Shown here: one piece after another, positions 7,601-15,400 of the stretch
How positions within the stretch are numbered: position 1 is the stretch's first letter
How the letters are laid out: each line of letters starts with the position of its first letter
Assembly (NCBI GenBank): GCA_002068205.1
Contig: MVZB01000041.1
Span: forward strand, 1-17,795
From: a candidate division BRC1 bacterium ADurb.BinA292
Lineage (GTDB): Bacteria > Sumerlaeota > Sumerlaeia > MVZB01
DNA: 17,795 bases
Direction: 5' to 3'
Translations under genes and position numbers: made by a program
The notes under the pieces: generated by a model
Seen by the model: only the letters and a program-made list of their open reading frames with translations
What the model was told of the DNA's origin: nothing
The model's database searches: none

Positions 7601-10600
7601 GGGCGAGACGAATGAAATCCGCTGGGATCTGAGCGGCCGCCCCGGCACCGCCACCCGTATCTACTACCACGTCGGCAGCAAGTTCTACTATCAGGACGCC
7701 CTGCAGGGCCACGCCTCCCAGGTGCTGATCCACGACTTCGCGCCGCGGATCATCTGGCCGACCGCCGAAATGGATTGCGATACCAGCGCCCGCTACTGGG
7801 CCTTCCGCATGAATGACGGCACCTGCATCGTCTACGACATGCAGGAGGACCGCGAACTGCCGGCGATTATCCAGCAGAACCCCAACGCCCTGGATATCTC
7901 GCCCTCGGGCACCTGGATGGTCGTGCTGGAGCATTGGAACAACGACCCGCTGAAACGGATGCGGTTCTATCGGATCTCGGACCTGAAGAACGGCGACCTG
8001 AGCAAGCCGGTCTGGATGCCTTCGGGCAACATCGGCCACAACGGCTGGGCCCTGGACCGCAACGGCGACGAAGTGCTGACGTTTCAGGACAACGCTAACG
8101 ACCTGTTCTCGACTTTCAACCCGAAGACCGGCGAACGCATCGACATGCTGAACATGGTCGAGACCGGCTGGCAGATGAACCAGCATATGGGCAAGATCGT
8201 CAACCCTGACAAGAAGGGCTGGGTCTTCTTCTCGACCTACAACCAGGTCTCCACCACGTGGTCCTACAACCAGTTCTTCATGCTGGAAATGAAACCGAAG
8301 GAACAGAATCCGCGCATCTGGCGCATCGGCTGCACCTGGAACCACTACGGCAGCGGCTACTTCACCGAGGGCTTTGCCAACCTCGATTTCCAGGGCAACA
8401 ACATCTACTGGGGCGGCAACTGGAACGGCACCGACAATCTGGAAGTCTATCGCCTGGAACTTCCGGCCAACTGGCACGAAGTCCTCGGCGACGGATCGGC
8501 CACGCCGACGCCCACGCCAACACCGACCCCGGCGCCGACTCCAACTCCAACCCCCACTCCGACGCCTACGCCGACCCCGACACCCACTCCGACACCCGCG
8601 CCTTCGGCCGGCATCGTGACGGGCTTCTCGCTGGTCAATGCCGACACCGACAAGGTGATCGACGGCTACGGCTCGCTGAGCAACGGCCAGGCGATCAATC
8701 TGGCGGAGTTGCCGACGGCGAATGTGACAGTGCGCATCAACACCGAGCCGGCGACGGTGGGCAGCGTCGGCATCGCGCTGGACGGCGACGCCAACCATCG
8801 CATTGAAAACTTCCCGCCCTATGCGGTCTTCAGCGCGCCGGGAGGGAACTATGTCGCCTGGCCGCTGGCGCACCTGATCGGCAGCCATACGATCACGGCG
8901 AGGCCCTACAGCGCCCCGTCGCGCGGCGGCGTCGCGGGTCAGCCCGTCGCGATCCAACTGACGTTCCTGAACGAAAGCGCCACGCCTACCCCCACGCCCA
9001 CGCCGACGCCGACGGTCGGCGCGATCAGCGGATTCTCGCTGGTCGACGTGGACAGCGGCCAGCCGGTGGCGGGTTACGACCCGATCCGCGAAGGCGCCGT
9101 GATCAATCTGGCGCAACTGCCGTCCTATCATGTGACCGTGCGCGCCAACGCGGATCCGGTCGGCATCGGCAGCGTCAACTTCAGCCTGAACGGCGACAGC
9201 AATCATCGCATCGTCAATCAGGCGCCCTATGCAATCTACGGCATGCAGGGGTCCGGCTATGTGGCCTGGCCGCTGGGCAGCCTGATCGGCACGCACACGA
9301 TCGTGGCGACGCCGTTCTCGGCGCCGTCGCGCGGCGGCACGGCGGGTCAGCCGGCCAGCCTGCACGTCAGCTTCATCGATGAACCGGTGCCGCCGGCGGG
9401 CAACCTGTCGGACCGTCCGCCGATGCACATCGACTACGTCGATCTGGATTCGGCTCCGGTCGGCGCGTGGGTCACGATGTGGGGCATCAGTTTCGGCGCC
9501 GACAAGAACCAGGCCACGCTCACCGTGGCGGGCGTCCCGGTCACGGAATTCGCCGGCTGGAGCGACACGCGCATCGACTTCCGGATTCCCGCGGGCGCCG
9601 GCAGCGGACTGATCGTCCTGCAGCGCGGCTCGGAAAAAGCCACGCTGGCGCACACGTTCCGCGTCCGCAACGGTCGCCAGTTCCACGTCAACCCCGCCTG
9701 GCCGGGCGCCAGTGACAGCAGTTCCGGTTCGCAGGAAGCCCCCTGGCGCACGCTGGCGCACGCGCTGACGCAGGTCCAGCCCGGCGACATCGTCTACCTC
9801 GGGGGCTCGACCTACGCCGAGTCGCTGCGCCTCACGCGCGGCGGCCAGCCCGGCCAGCCCATCGTGTTCAAGGCGATGCCGTCGCAGCAACCGGTGCTTA
9901 ACGGCGAGGGATTGCAGGGCGGCGGCATCCACCTGGAAGCCAGCGCCGCGGACGACTTCGGCTACGTGACGCTCTCCGGCATCACGTTGCGGAATTTCGA
10001 CCGGGGCGTCTTCGTGAAGGGCGCGCATGATCTGCGGCTGCTCGGCCTCGACGCCGCCGCGGGCGACGAGGGCGTCGTCCTGCACGACGTGGAAATCGTG
10101 CAGATCGGTCAGTCGCGCCTCACCGGCTACGGCCATGCCGGCGTCCAGATCCTCGGCGCCTCGCGCTACGTCCAGTTGTCCGAGGTGGTGCTCAGCAAGA
10201 ACGGCGACGGCCAGACCGGTGGACTGCTGGCCGCGTCGAGCGTCGATGCCCTCACTCTCATCCGCTGCCTGGCGGAGGATAATCAGGGCGACGGCTTCAA
10301 CATCGCCGCCAGCAACGTGCTGCTGATCGGTTGCGGCGCGCGCGGCAACTGGACCGGGTTCCGCCTGCTCGGCGACGCGCGAATGCAGAATGTCTGGGCA
10401 CGCGACAACGCCTACTATGGCATCCTGGCCGACCGGCTCGGCGAGCAGTCGCCAACGCAGTCCATCGTCAACTGCACCGTCTCCGGTTCGCATGCCGAGG
10501 CGAACATCGAAGTGCGCTCGGGAAGCCAGATCGAGATCCGCAATGTGATCTCGGTGGGCGGAACGGGGCCGGCGATCCGGTTCGAGGATAAATACGCCGA

Positions 10601-10985
10601 ACCGGTGCTGGATCGGGTGATTGTGCAGCGCGAGGGCAAGTCCGGCGGCGCCGGGACCATTGTCTGGGGCGCGGCGACCGACTCGCCGGAGGAGTTCAAC
10701 GACGCCGCGATCAACGGGGGCGCTTTCCAGGCCGCCACCGGTCAGGCCGGCTCGCTGATCGCCGGGTATCAGCCCGAACTGCTGTTCCGCGACTACGGCA
10801 GCGGAAGCCTGGCGCTGGGCCCCAATTCACCGGCGGTCGATTTTGGGACGACTGAGAATACCGCCGTCCTGGATGCCGCCCGCCGTCCGCGCGGATACGA
10901 CAACGGGCTCTACGATGTCGGCGCGTTCGAGTACGTGCCGCTCGGCCGCAACGCGGTGGGAGCAAGCTGGCGGGCCTACGAATAA
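4626..10985 (+). CDS. Giant exported multidomain protein: DNRLRE, esterase-like hydrolase, propeller, beta-helix
   Basis: This is a 2119-residue protein. ATG 4626 is chosen because a signal peptide starts there (basic n-region, RLLLILLLGFSLPPVARAQ, likely cleaved near 25-26); an earlier in-frame ATG at 4524 adds only unrelated sequence. Domains in order: DNRLRE-type beta domain, about 28-226; Fn3-like, 229-345; alpha/beta-hydrolase, 368-709, with GGSMGG (Ser559), GKSDAT (Asp646) and SAHNGF (His677) as a probable triad; beta domain, 711-832; Thr-Pro linker, 839-859; probable beta-propeller, 862-1289; Thr-Pro linker, 1293-1326; two homologous modules, 1329-1452 and 1465-1588; IPT/TIG-like domain, 1597-1683; right-handed beta-helix, 1684 to about 2080; and a choice-of-anchor-Q-like end (SPAVDFG...YDVGAFEY). 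No LPxTG or C-terminal membrane anchor is seen. It is likely secreted and acts on, or binds, esterified polysaccharide; the substrate is inference. No Shine-Dalgarno sequence is obvious. A strong terminator follows. Confidence 0.88.
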   Translation: MGNAVRFRLLLILLLGFSLPPVARAQGADVITQRFGEQATCDVTGVTMDARVSSQDKNLIDGAAETHYYRWQNHILMRFDLSSIPQGARVRRAVLRFAYHQNFHDGGKTGVVLPIRKVTDPNGTGLWNESSVSYSAKRPGVAWSAGGDLGSVLGETIGEVYYREWFAGGQDYLEAELTAAAQDWVNNPAGNLGLFMPCHENFNKRIAAKEYPNAALRPYLEVTWEGPNTEAIPQPTQLQARHYSGQTFITWKEAQTGKDETSYRIYRHSQPITAANLDQAELVDQVYQGSSWLTDSIFNPATFKQPDLTPAGVTLAADSGLYVLPVEQSGSSYYAVTTVVEGNENRTLAGGVNATANPVAEQPGHPAAFRFNAEYWYVGYVMWLGRYNPNDPSDAFGLDNRRSAPFFFSVVQPEQYDAAKKYPLTLYLHAYSKSYFGSTEGKDNALYLDATRYGGFCMGFNDIPTLVARKANGTLVDLGPYLETDQMGYTYYTGWNSNYQPQKLVEGFRKSLTVARPFEQGKSVAYSEKAMIYVTEWMLKRSPWAGAMDPNRVYATGGSMGGAGALFLGMHYPDVFAAVNCFQGRTTVYDDGWYSHYIDRHFGSYEMNIPTPEGTPIYDYMDMRKYIAAHRGEDLPPVRTVHGKSDATILWRMAPGFYSAAQAARLAHVGYFDMSAHNGFVGTSAFPEYVDVRQFVARQLEPTWNLFRFRKDRSYLAFSAGELDDDWNSAAQGGINRFTGWDPDSIQETATRYEVRVQLHGAAPVSQTRATVTPRNLQSLAHAPGTPYSFRNVRISDGAVLESGTVLADGSGLISIPGLTIGKDPSLLTLEVAGEPQATPTPTPTPTPTPTPTPTPTPTARCIPKGTAPSNWVIERVQNVAAADSSHALWTPDSRPQPAKGGSFIEPTSGHRITRMTDIADIVPQTGVNAGAPWNVDGQTNAGFYNGYARYSNVNITGEYMLAYRTNNQCSLYRIADMAYLGPVVPNANHTLGETNEIRWDLSGRPGTATRIYYHVGSKFYYQDALQGHASQVLIHDFAPRIIWPTAEMDCDTSARYWAFRMNDGTCIVYDMQEDRELPAIIQQNPNALDISPSGTWMVVLEHWNNDPLKRMRFYRISDLKNGDLSKPVWMPSGNIGHNGWALDRNGDEVLTFQDNANDLFSTFNPKTGERIDMLNMVETGWQMNQHMGKIVNPDKKGWVFFSTYNQVSTTWSYNQFFMLEMKPKEQNPRIWRIGCTWNHYGSGYFTEGFANLDFQGNNIYWGGNWNGTDNLEVYRLELPANWHEVLGDGSATPTPTPTPTPAPTPTPTPTPTPTPTPTPTPTPAPSAGIVTGFSLVNADTDKVIDGYGSLSNGQAINLAELPTANVTVRINTEPATVGSVGIALDGDANHRIENFPPYAVFSAPGGNYVAWPLAHLIGSHTITARPYSAPSRGGVAGQPVAIQLTFLNESATPTPTPTPTPTVGAISGFSLVDVDSGQPVAGYDPIREGAVINLAQLPSYHVTVRANADPVGIGSVNFSLNGDSNHRIVNQAPYAIYGMQGSGYVAWPLGSLIGTHTIVATPFSAPSRGGTAGQPASLHVSFIDEPVPPAGNLSDRPPMHIDYVDLDSAPVGAWVTMWGISFGADKNQATLTVAGVPVTEFAGWSDTRIDFRIPAGAGSGLIVLQRGSEKATLAHTFRVRNGRQFHVNPAWPGASDSSSGSQEAPWRTLAHALTQVQPGDIVYLGGSTYAESLRLTRGGQPGQPIVFKAMPSQQPVLNGEGLQGGGIHLEASAADDFGYVTLSGITLRNFDRGVFVKGAHDLRLLGLDAAAGDEGVVLHDVEIVQIGQSRLTGYGHAGVQILGASRYVQLSEVVLSKNGDGQTGGLLAASSVDALTLIRCLAEDNQGDGFNIAASNVLLIGCGARGNWTGFRLLGDARMQNVWARDNAYYGILADRLGEQSPTQSIVNCTVSGSHAEANIEVRSGSQIEIRNVISVGGTGPAIRFEDKYAEPVLDRVIVQREGKSGGAGTIVWGAATDSPEEFNDAAINGGAFQAATGQAGSLIAGYQPELLFRDYGSGSLALGPNSPAVDFGTTENTAVLDAARRPRGYDNGLYDVGAFEYVPLGRNAVGASWRAYE
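7140..7202 (+). repeat. Thr-Pro linker repeat 1
   Basis: A run of alternating ACN-CCN codons encodes residues 839-859 (Thr-Pro repeats) between the hydrolase half and the propeller. Low-complexity linkers of this kind separate domains in secreted enzymes. Copy number is prone to slippage and to assembly error. Confidence 0.9.
8502..8603 (+). repeat. Thr-Pro linker repeat 2
   Basis: The longest of three Thr-Pro tracts (residues 1293-1326), with two Ala-Pro interruptions. It joins the propeller to the first tandem beta module. Confidence 0.9.
8610..9389 (+). repeat. Two tandem copies of a beta-module of about 120 residues, joined by Thr-Pro linker 3
   Basis: Residues 1329-1452 and 1465-1588 are clear duplicates. 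Both share GFSLV, an INLAxLP segment, VTVR, DG/NGD-x-NHRI, PYA, YVAWPL, LIGxHTI and SAPSRGG-x-AGQP in the same order. The third Thr-Pro tract lies between them (8982-9014). The pattern resembles Ig-like adhesion or carbohydrate-binding modules, but no named family is recognised with certainty. Confidence 0.85.
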
Positions 10986-11016
10986 CGGGGAGGGGCCTCG
11001 GTAGGCGACGCCGCGT

Positions 11017-11057
11017 GGGGAGCACGCCGGTTTTCCCGGTGTGCTCCCCGATTTTTT
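11017..11057 (+). terminator. Strong rho-independent terminator after the giant secreted-protein gene
   Basis: A 14-bp stem (11017-11030 with 11036-11049; one G-T pair, otherwise perfect) closes a TTTTC loop and is followed by GATTTTTT. It lies 31 bp after the stop codon of the giant gene and separates it from the oppositely oriented PAAR genes. Confidence 0.92.
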
Positions 11058-11099
11058 ATGCGGGCATGGAACGGTTTCTTAACGCGAGGGATGGAACGG

Positions 11100-11597
11100 C
11101 TAATAGGGGATGTCGTCAATCAGGACGTTCGGACAGCCGGCCGCGATCGGGTTGGGGCCCCCCGCCGCCTCCACCACCATGTCGCCTTGTCGCGTCGCCG
11201 CCAGGTCATTGATCGAGACGGTCGTGCTGCCCGCCAGGACCACGCCGAGCCCATGGGCTTGCGGGCTGGAAACTGGACAGGCGTGCTGATCGGCGGGGCT
11301 GGCCTTGATCGCGTCGGTCATCGTGGCCGCGGCTTCGGCTTCCGCCTCCTTGAGCCGCCTGATCGCCATCCGGATTTTCCATGGATTGCCATCCTCCATG
11401 GCTATCTTCAGCTCTTTCTCGGCAACGGCTTTCTTCGTGTCGCCAAGGGCCTTGGCGGCCGCCACCGGGTTGGGACCCGCGGGGAGCGCGCGCCACGCCG
11501 GCTTTGCGCCGACGAAGACGTCGGCACTGCCGGGGCCCGGCGACAGCGGACCGCCATGCGACGTCGGGTCCCCCACACGCGCCACCATGGGACACAT
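11100..11597 (-). CDS. PAAR-domain protein with helical insertion (second of pair)
   Basis: This is a 165-residue protein. PAAR proteins cap the VgrG spike of type VI secretion systems, and the tip of related contractile injection systems, with a metal-binding cone. The N-terminal part reads VARVGDPTSHGG (His14), then GSADVFVGAKPAWRALPAG. The C-terminal part has HACP (His105, Cys107), AHGLGVV (His115), GSTTVSIN, ATRQGDMV and GPNPIAAGCPNVLI. Residues about 41-103 are an Ala/Lys/Glu-rich, probably helical insertion that an ordinary PAAR protein of about 95 residues lacks. The start is ATG 11597, with GGAGGT seven bases upstream; an in-frame ATG three codons later is possible. It follows the other PAAR gene by 101 bp on the same strand. 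No VgrG, Hcp or toxin domain is fused or adjacent in the window. Confidence 0.88.
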   Translation of the reverse strand: MCPMVARVGDPTSHGGPLSPGPGSADVFVGAKPAWRALPAGPNPVAAAKALGDTKKAVAEKELKIAMEDGNPWKIRMAIRRLKEAEAEAAATMTDAIKASPADQHACPVSSPQAHGLGVVLAGSTTVSINDLAATRQGDMVVEAAGGPNPIAAGCPNVLIDDIPY

Positions 11598-11698
11598 GGA
11601 CCGGACCTCCGTGTGAACTGAAAACCAAAATCCGCGAATCGCCCGGACGACCCGACCGGCCGCCGCGAACCGGCAACGCGGATGCTGTTGCCTTTGTC

Positions 11699-12193
11699 TT
11701 ACTGTCCCACAATCACCGTCGTGCAGCCCATCGAAATCTTATTGGGCGGGCCGACGGCCTCCACGACCGTGTCGCCCTGGCGCGCGAGCGGCAGGTTATT
11801 GACCAGCACGGTGGGGCTGGCGTCGACGACGACGCCGGGGCCATGGGGCGGCGCGGGCAGGGGGGTCTGGCAGGCGTGGATGTCGGCGCCGCCGGCGGAC
11901 GAAGTGATCGTGCTGCCCATGCTAGTCGCGGCGTTGGCCTTGGTGGTTTCTTCCGCGGTCTTGGCCGCCGGCAGACCGGGCGTCCCGGCGGCGGCGGCGG
12001 TGGCGGCCTCCGCCGACTTGATCGCCGCATCGCTGATAGCCTTGGCCGACTGGATGGAGGCCGCGGCCGCGGAGGGAACCCCCCTCCAGGCGGGCAGGAA
12101 GCCGATCTTCACATCGGGGCTGCCCGGACCCGGGTTCAGGACCGGCGGCAAGGGGTGACTGACGGGGTCATTGACGCGAGCGGCTGGCGGCAT
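11699..12193 (-). CDS. PAAR-domain protein with helical insertion (first of pair)
   Basis: This is a 164-residue paralogue of the next gene. It has the same layout: MPPAARVNDPVSHP (His13), GSPDVKIGFLPAWRG, then a long Ala-rich insertion (about 41-104). IHACQ (His106, Cys108), PHGPGVVV (His117), SPTVLVNNLPLARQGD and GPPNKISMGCTTVIVG follow. These His/Cys positions are the usual metal ligands of the PAAR cone. The start is set at ATG 12193, preceded by GAGGA at 7-nt spacing, although the frame stays open further upstream as shadow of the opposite gene. A promoter with a good -10 (TATACT) lies about 55 bp upstream. It is first in a probable two-gene unit. The insertion sequence differs from that of the partner, while the PAAR parts are clearly related. 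Confidence 0.9.
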   Translation of the reverse strand: MPPAARVNDPVSHPLPPVLNPGPGSPDVKIGFLPAWRGVPSAAAASIQSAKAISDAAIKSAEAATAAAAGTPGLPAAKTAEETTKANAATSMGSTITSSAGGADIHACQTPLPAPPHGPGVVVDASPTVLVNNLPLARQGDTVVEAVGPPNKISMGCTTVIVGQ

Positions 12194-12453
12194 CGCAGTG
12201 TCCTCTTCCAGGCGCGGCAAGCGCGAATTGCTGATCCTTGCCTCAAGTATAGGCCAGACCGCCCCAAAAACAAGTTGAAGTTCAGTCTCGCCACGCGGGC
12301 TGAACCGGCGGTTCGCCGCGCTATGATTCACTCTTAGGAGAGAAAACCGGGGTGCGGCTTCGGAGTCGATCACAGGGACGAAGGACGTAAATTGGCGAAA
12401 AAACGGCCGCCTGGACTTCTCAACGCTTGACCCGTCTGGTATCCTGATCAAGG
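12194..12453. other. Divergent intergenic region between PAAR genes and C25 peptidase
   Basis: This region holds the leftward promoter for the PAAR genes (12246-12273). In the rightward direction, TATCCT (12440-12445) is a weak -10-like sequence with no convincing -35. No gene is seen here. Confidence 0.5.
12246..12273 (-). promoter_or_regulatory. Promoter for the PAAR gene pair
   Basis: On the minus strand, TTGTTT (12273-12268), a 16-bp spacer and TATACT (12251-12246) form a sigma70-like promoter. Its expected start point lies about 45 bp upstream of ATG 12193. Confidence 0.5.
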
Positions 12454-15400
12454 GTGCGCCGTGGGGGATTTCCTTGCAGCCATGCGCCGGAACCATGCGC
12501 GGAGGCCGTAGCAATCGGACGGACTTCGACAGCCCGGGAAACCACAGGCCTGCCCGGCCGGCGGCCGGGCGGCGCCCGCCCGCGATTATGCCTGCCGTAT
12601 CGCCGCGCGGCGCCATGCCGGCTTGCTCTGGTCGGGCTGCTGTGCCTGACGGTCGCGCTGACGAGCTGCCAGCGCGAGCCCGAACAGAGCCCGCCCGTGG
12701 TCGAGCAAACCCTGCAGCTGCGCCCGTGGCCCGACATTGATCCCCATCAGACCCGACCCGAGCGACCACCAGCCTGGCAGCCGGCCGGCAGCGCAGCCCA
12801 CCTGACGGCGGTGGAATCCGAAGTGACGACGTTGACGCTGGCGTTGCGGCTGCCGTGGGATGCCCCCGTGCCGACGCGCCGGACCGGGTTTACCGTGGTT
12901 CTGCCCGCGGGGGCGACCGCGACGCCCATCGTCGACCGCGTTGAACTGGGCGACCGGGTCGTTTTCGACAGAGGCCGGACCGAGGATGTGCCGACCACGC
13001 GCGCGCAGTCGGGATTTCAGCCTTCGGCTGTTCGGGTCGAATCGCGGGGCTATCTGCGCCAGTGGCCGATCCATCGCCTGGAAATTGAGCCGGATTTCTG
13101 GGCGTCGTTGCGCCACGCCGAGCGCGCCGAAGGGGACGATCTATCGGCGATCCTGAAAATCGGCTGGAATGATCTCCCCGCCACGGCGACCCAAGACCTC
13201 CCCGCCGCCGACGAAGCCGACCACGGGATCGCGCGTGTGGCCGCCCATCTGGTGATCAACCCGCGCGACCTGGCGCGGTGGGCCACGCCGTCGCCGCCGA
13301 TCCCGCGGGCGGCCGAACCGTTCCAACCGGAATCGCTTGCGCCCGACGCACCCGGCTGGATGCGGGTCGTTGTCACCGAAACGGGGCTTCACCGGTTGTC
13401 GGTTGACGGCCTGACCACCTGCGGCCTGATCGGCAACGGATTCGGGCTGGAAGACGTGCGGATCTTCGATGGCGCCAGGCCCGTCCCGACCCACGTGGGC
13501 CAGCAAACAACCGCAAACGGGAAATCACCCCTGGACGGCGTCTACTTCTACGGATGGGCCAGTCAGGGTCCTTACAGCTCGCGGCACGTCTATTGGGCGA
13601 CGGTTTCAAAACAGGCCGCCGCGCCGGAATGGAGCACCCCGCCGGCGTTCCTCCTTGAGGAGGAGCGACAGCCGTTGGCGACGATTCGCGGCAAAGAGCG
13701 CCGTGACCGCGACCTGACGCTCCAGATGCTTCAGGATAATTTCCTCAATATCCGCCAGATGGACTGGGTGGAGGCCGAGCTGACCAATGATCAGCCGTTT
13801 CAGTTTCGGATGACGCCGCACGCGCCCGTCGCGCCGCCAGCCCCACAGGAGGCGCGCCTGCACGCCCACCTGTATCTGCACGGGCCGCCCGAAGCATGGC
13901 GGGGGACGGAGCTGATCCTGTCGCATGGGGGTCGGCCGATCGCAAAGCATCGGATCAACGGCGCCGGCGATACCGAAATCGACGTGGCGATCACGACTAA
14001 CTCGCTGCTCGAGGCGGCGCGGCCGATCACGCTCGCCGTCGCCACGCCCTCGAGCGCCACGCTCAACGCCGACGACGAACTCGGCATCTGGCTGGATTGG
14101 GCCGAGTTGCACTATCCGGCGCAGCCGGTGTTGCGCGACGGCCGCCTGCGTCTGGACGCCGACGCCGTCACCACGGCGGGGCTGTATCGCCTCAGTCCGG
14201 CGCGGGTCTTTGCGGACGCGATCGACCACGCGATGGCGTTCGCTCTCAATCCCACCGCCCAGGCGGCCGCCCCGCTCGACTGGGGTGAGCCCGCCGCCGA
14301 TTCGCTGCCCGCGATCGTGCGCGAAAACTGGATCAGCGAATACTGGGACATGGCGGCGGCGATCGTTCCTCCGGTGGAACCGGTCGCATGGCGCCCAGAC
14401 GACCTGGCGGCGGGACGCGATGCCGACTATCTGATCATCACCACGCCGGAACTGGAACCCGCACTCAAGCCACTCATCGAGCTGAACACCGCCCGCGGTC
14501 TCAAGTCCCATCTGCTCCACGTCGATTCGCTCTACGATTTCTTCAGTGACGGAGCGCTCTCGCCCGAAGCCATCCGGCGCTACCTCGCCTGGCTGATCGA
14601 GCAGGCCGGGGCCGGCGCCCCGGACTACGTCCTGCTGGTCGGCGACAGCACGAGCGATTACCTGAACCGGACACGCAGTCCGGTGGTCAATCAGGTGCCG
14701 ACCTATTCGTTCGATTACGGATCGGAAACCTGGGCCTCGGACTACTGGTATACCTGCGTCGCCGGCGATGATGACCTGGGCGACTACCTGATCGGTCGGC
14801 TTTCGCTGAACAACCCCGACGATCTGGGCCGTGCCGTCGCCAAGTTGATCGAGTATGCGCATGGCCCGCGGCTGGGTCCGTGGCGGGCGACGCTGGCCTA
14901 TGTCGCGGACAACCTGGAGGATTTTCGCGAAGCCGCCGAGCAGGCCCGCGTCGATGGCACACCCGCCGCGCTGGATTCGCGCCGGATCTACCTGGACCGG
15001 ATGCCGTTCGAGGACAACTGGTACGTGCCCAAGTCGTATATCGAATGGGTGATGGCGGTCGAACGCAACTGGATGAAGGTCAGCGCGCACGCCACCGACC
15101 AGATCAAGGCGGCGTTCAACGAGGGCGTCGCCCTGCTCGACTTTTACGGCCACGGGGCGCCCAATCTCTGGACCGACGAGCGCATTTTCTTCGGCGGCGA
15201 CTCCGAAAACCGCGACACGCAATACCTCGCGGCCGACGGCGTCTATCCGTTCGTCACCAACTTCACCTGCAATACTGGCGCGTTCGATTATCCGATGACG
15301 CCGTGGAATATCTGCCTGAGCGAAGACCTGCTGCGCACGCCGCACGGGGGCGCGATCGGCCTGTTCGTCCCCTCCGGTCCGGGCACCACCGTTGTCCACC

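Noticed and set aside
7140..9014. Three tracts of periodic repeats suggestive of a CRISPR array
   Set aside because: They are Thr-Pro coding tracts within one open frame, with no spacers.
7056..10493. Very long minus-strand open frame (1145 codons) under the giant gene
   Set aside because: It is the antisense shadow of a GC-rich gene: Arg/Asp/Val-rich, no domain order, and overlapping clear plus-strand domains.
12474..12740. Overlapping plus-strand ORF starting ATG 12474
   Set aside because: Product is Pro/Arg/Ala noise in the shadow of the C25 gene; relevant only for the frameshift question around its internal ATG 12588.
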